10,304 bases of DNA from Dictyocoela muelleri (taxonomy: Eukaryota > Microsporidia), in the NCBI GenBank assembly GCA_016256075.1, contig SDVU01000822.1:1-10304 (forward strand). Reading direction: 5' to 3'. Both the position numbers and the translations under genes were made by a program. Numbering within the stretch: the stretch's first letter is position 1; every line of letters begins with the position of its first letter. Positions 1 through 7,319 of the stretch are shown in pieces. The notes under the pieces are model-generated. The model made no database searches, was not told the origin of the DNA, and saw only the letters and a program-made list of their open reading frames with translations.

Positions 1-177
1 ATTTAAGTATTGAGGTTCGAATCCCGCTGACGTAACTCTTTAATAAATAATGAGGGAATGACATTAAGCGGTCAAAAACTATAAAAATATAGTATTAATA
101 TACAGTTGTACCAGTGTGGTATAGTTGATTAAGACTTGGTCTAATATGACAATGAAACAGAAGGGACTCTCCTAGGT

Positions 178-256
178 GTGAGGATGAGTGCGGCGATGCA
201 TCTCGGCAAAAAGTAGTAATAAATAAGAAAAATCTCAAGGAATATAATTAATTGTA
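178..256 (+). repeat. 79-bp direct duplication, left copy
   Basis: Positions 178-256 and 751-829 match base for base except at 181 (A) against 754 (G). Both copies are internal SINE body sequence (GATGAGTGCGGCGATGCATC onward). The uninterrupted SINE should contain this stretch once, as shown by copies B and C, so the second copy arose with, or after, the insertion between them. Confidence 0.9.
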
Positions 257-750
257 GGATCGGCAAAAATTTGCCTCAGAATATAAAATAATTATAATTT
301 TTAAATAAGAGAAAAATATTTAAACCTAGATATTTATACCTTTAATTCTTAGATTTAAATGTTAAAAGGTACCTATATATCTAATAAATCAGTTCTTAAT
401 AGATTTTGACACGTCATTACGGCAGAATATATGTTATTCATGTTTTTTTATCAATTTTTTTAGTATCACTACTAATTGCTCTGATCTTATCACACTAATC
501 CCCTCTTTATTATTGTCATATATAGGAGGTTTAGATAGCAAAACTGAACTAAAAACTGTATAGTACAGCTATAGTTTTTTTTTGTTCTTAATGATTTCCA
601 TTGAATATTAGTAATATGTCACTAACTAGAATATATCTACGATACATAAATTTTACACCTATTAGTCTTTTATATCGTGCTCTATATATATTTACTTATT
701 CTAAAATATTTCTTTTTAAAAACCTTCGGGAGGCAAAAATTTGCCACACG
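257..750. mobile_element. 494-bp non-coding insertion with short palindromic ends, inside SINE copy A
   Basis: The segment is absent from SINE copies B and C at the same place, so it is an insertion. Near each end lies the same near-palindrome GGCAAAAATTTGCC (264-277 and 732-745). Read as terminal inverted repeats, GGCAAAAATTTGCCTC matches its partner at 14 of 16 bases, but the outermost five to seven bases do not pair well, so the exact ends are uncertain. The interior is AT-rich with no convincing coding sequence; a 62-codon open frame beginning at 601 on a TTG runs out into SINE sequence and has no signal of selection. It is probably a small non-autonomous DNA element, but no superfamily can be assigned. 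Confidence 0.55.
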
Positions 751-829
751 GTGGGGATGAGTGCGGCGATGCATCTCGGCAAAAAGTAGTAATAAATAAG
801 AAAAATCTCAAGGAATATAATTAATTGTA
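751..829 (+). repeat. 79-bp direct duplication, right copy
   Basis: This is the second copy of 178-256, with one difference in 79 bases. The SINE body continues correctly after it (TGATGAGTCATTGA), so together with 178-256 it behaves as an exceptionally long target duplication around 257-750. Confidence 0.9.
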
Positions 830-996
830 TTATGATGAGTCATTGATAAAACGAAAATTGCGTATACAGCTGGGCTTCTGGGTAGCTCAGTAGTGACGTA
901 TAGGTTAAACTCCTGAAACCCAAAGTATAAAAAGTATGGTCAGTGATAGCTCCCGTGTTGGTAATTATAGATGTTGTAAGCATGTAATATATAAAG

Positions 997-1041
997 AAAT
1001 TTTTTAAGTTAAGTTTGTCAGGAAAAATTTTTTAAGTTAAG
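997..1041 (+). repeat. two direct copies of a 17-bp motif
   Basis: AAATTTTTTAAGTTAAG occurs at 997-1013 and again at 1025-1041, a 28-bp step. It lies just after the 3' end of SINE copy A. With only two copies and high AT content it is a minor local duplication. Nothing else can be supported between about 985 and 1203; the rest is AT-rich spacer downstream of the HAD gene. Confidence 0.6.
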
Positions 1042-1203
1042 CAAAAAAGGTGACACCAAAACTTATCCATCGGATTTATATTTTATCGAAAATATAATTA
1101 ATTGACCATAAAATAAGTAGTAAATTTCATTAAATCAGAAGTATAAGAATTGAATAATTTAAAATATTTCATTTTTAGTATGTATAAAAATATTTATTTA
1201 TAA

Positions 1204-2070
1204 TTAATTCGGCCTATTTAAATTATAAATATTTATAACCTCACGTATTTTGTTCATAATTAAATCACCAGGATTGACTTTTATACTTATCCATCCAAAT
1301 TTTTTCGCTGTTTTTATATTTTTCATATTATCATCAAAAAATATAATTTGTTTCGCGCCGCTTATGTATTCAATAAATTCGTATGCTTCATTCATAGGCT
1401 TGTAAATTGGAATATGGTTGACATAATCGCAATGAATGATGACATCAAAACAATCTTCAACTCCAATTGCTTGTAATGCTTTTTTGGCATGTTTCTCACA
1501 GGCATTAGTAAAACACCATTTCTCATAGGGTAGGCTAATCAAATAATCTCTCAAAATAAGATTTTTAGGAATCATTTCATCGAATGGTAGCGAGGGAAGC
1601 AAATCATTGGCATATTCATCATAAGTTATTTTGCCTTCAACAAAATACCCGCGGAGAGCAAAATCATATTTATTTTCATACTCGTAATATTCTTTAATTG
1701 AAAAAGGTTTATTTTTTATCTTCAATAATTTTTTAAGACGTTCAAACCATAAACTCCAAAAATCATGAGAACCTTCATAAAGCGTATCATCGATATCGAA
1801 AAGAAGTAATGTATTCATTTTGGGGGGTTTTAAATCTATACTTTCGTCCCCAACTTTTATATATCGTGGTATTTTTTTAATATCAATTTCATTTGATATA
1901 CTTGCGTTGGTTATTTCCTCAAAATTTATTTTTTTACTTTTAACGTCAGTACAAAAATTGGCAATTTCTTGATTTGAAATAAGCTCAACTGTATTTTTGT
2001 TGATATCAATTTGGAAAGCATCATTTAAATCGTGTTTGTCATTTTCAATATTATTTTCTTCAGGGATCAT
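1204..2070 (-). CDS. HAD-family hydrolase, pyrimidine 5'-nucleotidase-like
   Basis: This 288-residue protein carries all four haloacid dehalogenase motifs in order. Motif I is FDIDDTLY (nucleophile D92, acid/base D94); motif II is FTNA (T188); motif III is the lysine of IYKP (K224); motif IV is FFDDN (D246/D247, Mg2+ binding). The DTLY form of motif I and the helical cap after it (about 100-180) are typical of the Sdt1/Phm8-like pyrimidine 5'-nucleotidases, which remove phosphate from UMP/CMP; substrate is inferred from family likeness only. No signal peptide or membrane segment is seen, so it is probably cytosolic. The first 84 residues are an acidic, Asn-rich extension with no recognised domain. 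The chosen ATG at 2070 has CCCC two bases upstream, but M85 (codon at 1818-1816) also has CCCCCC just upstream and would give a 204-residue protein of more usual family length. No intron or disruption is seen. It is the only intact gene here and has no operon partner. Confidence 0.88.
   Translation of the reverse strand: MIPEENNIENDKHDLNDAFQIDINKNTVELISNQEIANFCTDVKSKKINFEEITNASISNEIDIKKIPRYIKVGDESIDLKPPKMNTLLLFDIDDTLYEGSHDFWSLWFERLKKLLKIKNKPFSIKEYYEYENKYDFALRGYFVEGKITYDEYANDLLPSLPFDEMIPKNLILRDYLISLPYEKWCFTNACEKHAKKALQAIGVEDCFDVIIHCDYVNHIPIYKPMNEAYEFIEYISGAKQIIFFDDNMKNIKTAKKFGWISIKVNPGDLIMNKIREVINIYNLNRPN
1822..1827 (-). promoter_or_regulatory. C-run before internal start codon M85 of the HAD gene
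   Basis: On the minus strand the order is CCCCCC, AAA, ATG, with the ATG at 1818-1816. Microsporidian genes commonly carry CCC or GGG within a few bases of the start codon. The run also encodes Pro-Pro of the long reading frame, so it may be coincidence, but it falls exactly in front of the methionine that begins the conserved HAD fold. Confidence 0.4.
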
Positions 2071-2071
2071 T

Positions 2072-2075
2072 GGGG
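2072..2075 (-). promoter_or_regulatory. CCC-type microsporidian start signal of the HAD gene
   Basis: The minus-strand sequence reads GCCCCAATG into the start codon at 2070-2068. This C-run immediately before the ATG fits the CCC-like signal reported for microsporidian genes and is one of the main reasons for assigning the window to that group. The 140 bases upstream are AT-rich spacer in which no further element can be supported. Confidence 0.6.
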
Positions 2076-2213
2076 CTTTGATAATTTATTTTCTAATCTT
2101 TTTCGTAAGAACAAAATGATCAATATTAGGCGCTTAGCTATTTATTAATTTAAAATTTATGAAATGAACAACTTCAGAAAAAAATCTAAATCTTTTAAAC
2201 CGCAACTATATTA

Positions 2214-3135
2214 ATAGGCAATATAGCTCAGAGTCACAAATGTAACATTTAAGTATCATAGTTCAGATTATTTAAATTCGCTCTATATAAATAATCGAGG
2301 AATTATATTTACCGCACAATAAATATAGTATTAATATACAGATGCTAAAGTGTGTTATAGGTGATTTTGATTTATCAAATCTTTTGGATCAAGTGCAGCC
2401 TATGTCCTAAATGCGATTAAATGCAGTCTATCACACAACTGGGGCATAAACTACATTTGTTTTAATAAATATACAAAAAACTTAAATTATAAAACTTTTA
2501 ATAATTGTAGCATTTTCCATCATTATCTCCCGTTAATGTATATAAATAAACATGAATAAATTCTAAAACACTGTCCTCTTTAAAGATGTTACACTTCACT
2601 ATGATTTAATACTCTCATTTTATTTTATTATGCCTATCAAATTGTTGAGTGCGTGATAATCAATCGGCTTATAAACAAAAAAAATATGTGAAATAAAATT
2701 AAAACATTAAAAAAATATTTGAATTAAATAGTAATTCTAGAAACGTAATCGCCATGTGATTAAACAAGATTTTTTTGTGTTATATATTCATATCACAATT
2801 TTTTGTCTCTAATCTGTTTTAACATCAAAAATATTTTTTAAATAATAAAAACAAGTGCAGTCTATGTACCGCTAAGACATAGACAGCACATGATGCAATC
2901 TTTTTTACTGAAGCAATTGGAAATATACTGGTATGTCGGTTAATCGAGCAGTATCCTAGGAAAATATGTAGCGAACTAAATAATCCATGAAAAAACTTCT
3001 ATTTATCTGTATTCTACCGAGTTGATGATAATGCAGAAATCATGTATACATCTGGCAGCTTAGAAGTGACATTTATTGGAACAGCAAGAACAAACCTTGT
3101 AAATACTATCTTTTGAGAAAAATTGGCTATCGGCC
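2214..3135 (+). mobile_element. old SINE copy D, split by an inverted-repeat element
   Basis: The head at about 2214-2290 follows copy C with many substitutions: an A-box-like ATAGCTCAGAG, then CATTTAAGTATCATAG and a decayed B box (AGTTCAGATTA). The body continues with AATATAGTATTAATATACAG and GTGTTATAGGTGATT to about 2371. It is then interrupted by 2386-2896 and resumes weakly near 2930 (GGTATGTCGGTTAATCGAG) and clearly at about 2985-3110 (CATGAAAAAACTTC, TCTGGCAGCTTAGAAGTGAC). The end is placed near 3135 by comparison with copy B. It is the most diverged copy and so probably the oldest. Positions 3136-3240 hold only AT-rich sequence and a short GCCACATTGTGGC palindrome at about 3140-3152. 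Confidence 0.55.
2386..2896. mobile_element. 511-bp MITE-like element with ~25-bp inverted ends and 8-bp flanking duplication
   Basis: The left end (GGATCAAGTGCAGCCTATGT...) and the reverse complement of the right end (GCATCATGTGCTGTCTATGT...) match at about 19 of 25 positions. AATCTTTT flanks both sides (2378-2385 and 2897-2904), consistent with an 8-bp target duplication of the hAT or MULE type. The interior is AT-rich with no open frame of note. The right end is itself a hairpin: GTGCAGTCTATGT at 2855-2867 pairs with ACATAGACAGCAC at 2877-2889, 12 of 13 bases. The flanking repeat is low complexity, so the exact borders are tentative. Superfamily cannot be decided from this copy. Confidence 0.5.
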
Positions 3136-3240
3136 GTTTCGCCACATTGTGGCTAGGCAGCAGATTTTTGATTTTTTTAGCCACTAAAAATTAATAACCC
3201 ATATAAACCAATATGAATTAAAAATCGTTCACTCTTAGGG

Positions 3241-4415
3241 AAAATAAAAATTGTTGATAGGGGCTATTCATATCATTTTCATTCAAAAATAAATGAAGAT
3301 AAACATTGGCGTTGTTAGATAGAAGCGGCAAAGGGGTCGTTAATACAAATTCAAATAATAATATAATCAAAGTTGTATCGCACACTAAGTTTAAAGAATA
3401 CGAAAGTAATGAAGCAATAAATATAAGAAATAAAATATATAAAAGGTCAATTGAAACAAATTAGAAGCCTAAAAATATTATTATTAACGAATTAAAAATA
3501 GGATCGCCATATATAACTATATATTAAATCTTGACAACATCCATAGCCGCCGACCCGGAGAGTTGTCTCTGACCATAGTATTTAGAACTTTGTATCCTGA
3601 TGTTCAAATAATACGTCACTTCTTAAGCTACCAGATGTATAACGATTTTTGTTATATAAATTACTCAGCAGGATACTGGTAATTAATAGCTTTTCATGAT
3701 TTTTTATTTTCACTACTTTTGCCGAGATGCGTCACCAAACTCATCCCTACATCTAGGATTGTCCCTCCTGCTTCATTGTCATATTAGACAAAGTCTTAAT
3801 CAGCTATACCACACTATAAACAACTGTATACTATAATTATATCTTTATAGTTTTTGGCAGATTATTGTCATTCGCTCATTATTTATTAAAGAGTGGCGTC
3901 AGCAATATTCGAACCTCGATGCTTAAATATTACATTCGAGAGTCTTAACTTCTTAGCTATCTGTCCAAATGGAATCGCCTTGGTCTCGACAAGAATTACC
4001 GTATATGAATGCATTAAATGTTAAAATCACAAAATTTAGAAAATGAAAGAACATGAAGATAGTTACCGGTGATATAACCGGAAATATTAAATTTACACAT
4101 AGAAACGATCCATCCTTCAGATTGACAGTTGTATTAATGATCCAGAAAGGTATATTTTATTCACAACACAAACGCGTTTAACATATCTTAATAATGCTAA
4201 TAACTGGTATTGTGATGAAACCTTCAGAGCGTGCCACAAAATTTTACTTAAATATATGTCATTATGGTTGATGTTAAAAACATTATAGTCCTTTAGTATA
4301 ATTTTTATAAAAACTAAAAGAAAAAATTCATATAAAAAAGCTTTATTTTGTGAACATACTGCCCTAAAATATTTGAAAATTATTCATTGAAAAAAAAAAT
4401 AAAAAGGCTAAAAAA
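3241..4415 (+). pseudogene. MULE transposase relic with FLYWCH domain (N-terminal half), cut by SINE copy B
   Basis: Translation from 3241 gives KIVDRGYSYHF...KHWRC, the first part of a FLYWCH zinc finger. A stop follows at 3316 and a +1 frame from 3312 continues the domain (SGKGVVNT...VVSHTKF) and the helical stretch IRNKIYKRSIET up to a stop at 3462, with KPKNIIINELK beyond. SINE copy B then separates it from the linker (RQELPYMNALNVKITKFRK, 3979-4035) and the start of the MULE catalytic domain: NDPERYILFTTQTRLTYLNN and WYCDETFRACHKI, whose first catalytic Asp is the GAT at 4214-4216. After a stop near 4285 the frame is lost, although sequence up to about 4370 still matches the relic at 9790-9875. 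It is a dead class II transposon: at least two frame changes and several stops plus the SINE insertion. The C-terminal part is missing. Confidence 0.78.
3533..3966 (-). mobile_element. tRNA-derived SINE-like repeat, copy B
   Basis: On the minus strand it begins near 3966 with GGACAGATAGCTAAGAAGTT, an A-box-like stretch (3946-3959). A slightly decayed B box (GGTTCGAATAT, 3905-3915) follows, then the full body as in copy C, including GCATCTCGGCAAAAGTAGTG and CAGTATCCTGCTGAGTAA. The 3' end near 3533 carries CTCTCCGGGTCGGCGGCTA and GATGTTGT, shared in part with copy A. It is the only copy whose two ends are both visible and uninterrupted besides copy C, which sets the unit length at about 430 bp. 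It lies inside the MULE relic, whose linker resumes right after it. A convincing short target duplication was not found. Confidence 0.7.
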
Positions 4416-4419
4416 ACAA

Positions 4420-4853
4420 GCCAGATATCTCAGTGGTTAACACTCTTGAATGTAAAATTTAAGTATCGGGGTTCGAATCCCGTTGAAGTCACTCTTTAAT
4501 AAATAATAAGGGAATGACATTAAGCGGTCATAACTATATGATTATAGTATAATATACAGTTGTTCCAGTGTGGTATAGTTGATTAAAACTTAGTCTAATA
4601 TGACAATGAAGCAGAAGGGACTCTCCTAGGTGTGGGGATAACTGCGGCGACGCATCTCGGCAAAAAGTAGTTCAAAAAACTAAAATTCATGAAAAAGCTA
4701 CTAATTACCTGTATCCTGCTGAGTCATTGAACAAACGAAGATCGCGTATACAGAAGGGCTTTTGAGTAGCTTAGGAAGTGCCGTATGCTCAGAACACTAT
4801 GAATCAAAGGTCACAGACCACGGTAGGAGACACCTCTTCGGGTTGGCAGCTCT
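4420..4853 (+). mobile_element. tRNA-derived SINE-like repeat, copy C (best-preserved head)
   Basis: This copy shows the tRNA origin best. A-box-like TATCTCAGTGG lies at 4426-4436 and a perfect B box GGTTCGAATCC at 4470-4480, a 44-bp offset as in true tRNA genes. The B box sits in a foldable T arm (CGGGGTTCGAATCCCG), followed by a decayed acceptor stem. It is not a working tRNA: the 5' and 3' acceptor halves do not pair properly. A unique body of about 350 bp follows, shared in the same order with copies A, B, D and E. The 3' end is placed near 4853. It ends the MULE relic at about 4415 and abuts the inverted-repeat element to the right. Positions 4854-4934 are AT-rich and unassigned. Confidence 0.72.
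4426..4480 (+). promoter_or_regulatory. internal Pol III promoter (A and B boxes) of SINE copy C
   Basis: TATCTCAGTGG at 4426-4436 differs from the eukaryotic A-box consensus at one informative base, and GGTTCGAATCC at 4470-4480 is a perfect B box. Their spacing is that of a tRNA gene. This would suffice for Pol III transcription of the SINE if the host machinery reads it; activity is inferred. Confidence 0.65.
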
Positions 4854-4934
4854 GAATTTTATTGTTTTTTTATAAAAAAAATAAAGTTAGGAACCTTACA
4901 TATACCCTTGCAGACGAACTTGCCCCAAAAAATT

Positions 4935-5037
4935 GGTGCTACTACTCTCCAGTCGCCAATAAGTAAGTAAGAAGAGCTAAATTTTTTTAATTGTTAAAAA
5001 ACCCAGTTTGGCGACTACGGTTTAGTAAAACGAAATT
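4935..5037 (+). repeat. left arm of a long inverted repeat around the Tigger element
   Basis: This arm pairs with 8155-8258 read on the opposite strand. Shared blocks are GTGCTACT, GAGCTAAATTT, TTGTTAAAAA-CCC, GCGACTAC and TTTAGTAAAACGAAATTTT with scattered substitutions, roughly 75-80% by eye. The arms enclose short AT-rich stretches and the Tigger element, so they are best read as the terminal inverted repeats of an older element that the Tigger entered. The outer ends are not sharply defined. Confidence 0.6.
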
Positions 5038-5173
5038 TTATTTTAATCATAAGTGACATCTCTAATGGAGATTTAAAAAAATAGATATTTATTGAAAATA
5101 ATTTTAAGATTTATGTTTTATTTGAAAATTATTCAAAATAATTGATAGGTGTTATATAGTCAATACAGTCCGA

Positions 5174-5222
5174 CCTCGAATTTGGGGCACCTTTTTTTTA
5201 CAAAGGGTGCCCCAAATCGAGG
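5174..5222. repeat. subterminal hairpin at the left end of the Tigger element
   Basis: The stretch at 5174-5191 (CCTCG...GGGGCACC) pairs with GGTGCCCC...CGAGG at 5206-5222 around a loop of about 14 bases, leaving one bulge. It brings two copies of the GGTGCCCC motif into opposite orientation. It is probably a transposase-binding or end-recognition array; that role is inferred from position. Confidence 0.65.
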
Positions 5223-6152
5223 TTTTTAATTGAGGCGAGGGTTCTTACTATTAACATAATTTACACTTACATATTTAAATTTGATATATAAAAATATCTT
5301 TAGATGCTGTAATTAATGAAATAAAGATGATTATATTCAGTAATAAGCAGCAATAGCGTGCCCCGTGTAAGCCTAATCTGATAAACATTCGTATTTATAA
5401 TAATATATTTTTTACTGTAATATTTAACAACAAAAATCAAGTTAAATGTTAAAATTTGCTCAATGGTGTTTATTTTGACTATAGATAATCAGTAATTTTT
5501 CTTCCAAAATTATAAGTTTTTCTCCACTCTTTTGTTAAAGAAATTTTTAAAGTTAGCAGATCTTTTAATTTCGTTGATGAGAATTTCTCTGCTAGTGTAT
5601 AAAATAGCCTAAAATGTTCTAATGCTTTTTTGATCAACTCTCTTGGCTCTTCAGTCGATTCTTCTAACATATCCTCTTCAGCATCATCTTCAATAGATTC
5701 ATCTAAAACATCATCAATAATTTTGTCAAATACTACTTCACTGCTATTTATACCTGTCTCATGATCACTTATCTCGGTAGAAGATGTAAGTCCTTTCGAA
5801 AAAAAATTAATAATTGAGTCTTTTTTTACAGCATCCCAAGCTATAGATATCATGATAATCGCATTCTTTATATTTATTGCGTTAAAATATCCATTTCTTC
5901 GTCTAGTTTATCGAAATAACAAGAGTCGATCAATGCATTGAAATAATGAGACTTAAATGCTTTGATTATTCCCATATCTAAAGGTTGAATTATTGATGTA
6001 GTATTTTTGGGTAAAAATAAGAATTCAATATTGCTTAACACCATGGATGGGTGTGATGGTGCGTTGTCTAAAATCAATAGAATCTTTCTTCCCTCTGTTT
6101 TCATTTTTTCATTCAATTTCACCAAATATTGTTTGAAAACTAATGTTGTCAT

Positions 6153-6312
6153 CCATGCCTTAGTTAAGCTCGTATAATCAACACCAACATCTGCAGAACT
6201 AAACCCCTTCATTGCCCTTGGGTTTTTTGATTTTCCGATGACCAATGGGTTTAGTTTCTCTCCAACCATACTACACGTAAGCAATCAAGTTACACGCATT
6301 TTGTTTGACTTT
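6153..6312 (-). repeat. ~160-bp direct duplication of transposase sequence, left copy
   Basis: From CCATGCCTTAGTTAAGCTCG to GTTTGACTTT it repeats 7161-7319 with about six differences, one a single-base gap. In the transposase it encodes the stretch KSNKMRVT through GVDYTSLTKAWM, which should occur once. This copy keeps MVGEKLNPLVIGK in frame but has a stop after MRVT. Confidence 0.9.
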
Positions 6313-6313
6313 G

Positions 6314-7162
6314 GGCAATCCCGAAAAACGACAAAGTCGTTTTTCCGGAAAAACGACAAAATTTTTTATCCCGAAAAACGACAAACTTCAAAAATAAAGA
6401 TTTAAATTTTTAAATTGTAAAAGAGAAAAATAAGATGCTATATTAAAGTTATATTTATAATGAACAAAAAATACTTGCTAATTATATTTATTGGCAATGT
6501 ATTAGTCATAAATTCTGTGTATTACATATTCATATATTTAAGCCAGTAGTGTGTAAATAACCAAATTACACAAAATTATTTAATAAATAGTAAAAACAAT
6601 AATTTTTTAAAAAATTATTTATAAACTAAAACACCTTTAATCACTTCCTGTTATAATTCATACAAGCTTTGACATTATTTATTACAAAAAAAATTTCGAG
6701 ATTCTTTTACAATTTTACCAATAACACATTTAAAATGTTTGATCAGGCAAATTTGAAAATTGCAAAATTTCTAATCTACGTTGATTAATTTTTTGAAAAT
6801 TTGATTAAAAATAAAATGATAACAAAATATAATTATTTTTTAGGAATGTAATTTTAGAGTACTTTGTAAATCAAAATATGATTATGTAATCAAATTTCAA
6901 AATAAGTTACATTCCAATTATTATCATTATTTAAACTATAGATTTTTTTAAACTATGGAGGAAATATTGAATATAAAATTTTATAACTTTAATAAATTAA
7001 ATGATTTCGATTTAATTTTTTTATAATTTAAAAAAAATATTTAATTGATTAAAATAATTTTAATAAATTATAATTTTAATATTATAATTTTTTGTCGTTT
7101 TTCGGGATAAAAAATTTTGTCATTTTTCCGGAAAAACGACTTTGTCGTTTTTCGGGATTGCC
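6314..7162. mobile_element. 849-bp MITE with 72-bp terminal inverted repeats, inside the Tigger transposase
   Basis: The left terminus (6314-6385) and the reverse complement of the right terminus (7091-7162) agree at 71 of 72 bases, starting GGCAATCCCGAAAAACGAC. Each terminus is modular: three copies of the unit CCGAAAAACGACAAA or close variants, two head to tail and one facing them, so that each end can itself fold into a hairpin and contains the palindrome TTTTCCGGAAAA. The interior (6386-7090) is very AT-rich with no meaningful open frame. No transposase for it is in the window, so it is non-autonomous. The high end-to-end identity suggests a fairly recent insertion. The superfamily is not recognised; instead of a short target duplication it is bordered by ~160-bp direct repeats. 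Confidence 0.85.
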
Positions 7163-7319
7163 ATGCCTTAGTTGAGCTCGTATAATCAACACTAACATCT
7201 GCAAACTAAACCCCTTCATTGCCCTTGGGTTTTTTGATTTTCCGATGACCAATGGGTTTAGTTTCTCTCAAACCATACTACACGTAAGCATACAAGTTAC
7301 ACGCATTTTGTTTGACTTT
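7161..7319 (-). repeat. ~160-bp direct duplication of transposase sequence, right copy
   Basis: This is the partner of 6153-6312. It keeps MRVTCMLTCSMV open, then has a stop (TGA) where the left copy reads GGA, and lacks one base in the GFSSADVG stretch. Its first two bases overlap the outer GCC of the MITE's right terminus, so the MITE and duplication borders coincide. Confidence 0.9.

Larger units (their letters stand above)
1..985 (+). mobile_element. tRNA-derived SINE-like repeat, copy A (left end outside window, split by an insertion)
   Basis: This is the first of five copies of one interspersed repeat. It enters the window inside its tRNA-like head: a perfect Pol III B box (GGTTCGAATCC) lies at 14-24. 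The body follows the same order as copy C (4420-4853): the AATAAATAATGAGGGAATGAC block, the CAGTGTGGTATAGTTGATTA block, the CTCCTAGGTGTG block and the CATCTCGGCAAAAAGTAGT block. It is then broken by the insertion at 257-750 and resumes after a 79-bp duplication, continuing through GAGTCATTGA and a second A-box-like stretch at 883-893. The 3' end is placed near 980-985 because copy B shares GATGTTGT there before the two diverge. SINEs have no protein; they are transcribed by Pol III and moved by a LINE's enzymes. No partner LINE is visible in the window. The family assignment rests on the promoter boxes and is inference. Confidence 0.68.

Noticed and set aside
257-750. intron or regulatory RNA between the two 79-bp repeats
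   Set aside because: There is no flanking gene to splice and no splice-signal pattern; absence from other SINE copies shows it is an insertion.
601-789. 62-codon plus-strand open frame
   Set aside because: It starts on TTG, has no recognisable domain, begins inside the 257-750 insertion and runs into SINE sequence.
4420-4493. functional tRNA gene
   Set aside because: A and B boxes and the T arm are good, but the acceptor halves do not pair and the same unit recurs in repeats with a long shared body, so it is a SINE head.
5479-6284. two separate small genes (124 and 136 codons on the minus strand)
   Set aside because: They are consecutive parts of the one Tigger transposase: the second and third catalytic Asp region followed by the acidic tail, separated by a stop and frame change.
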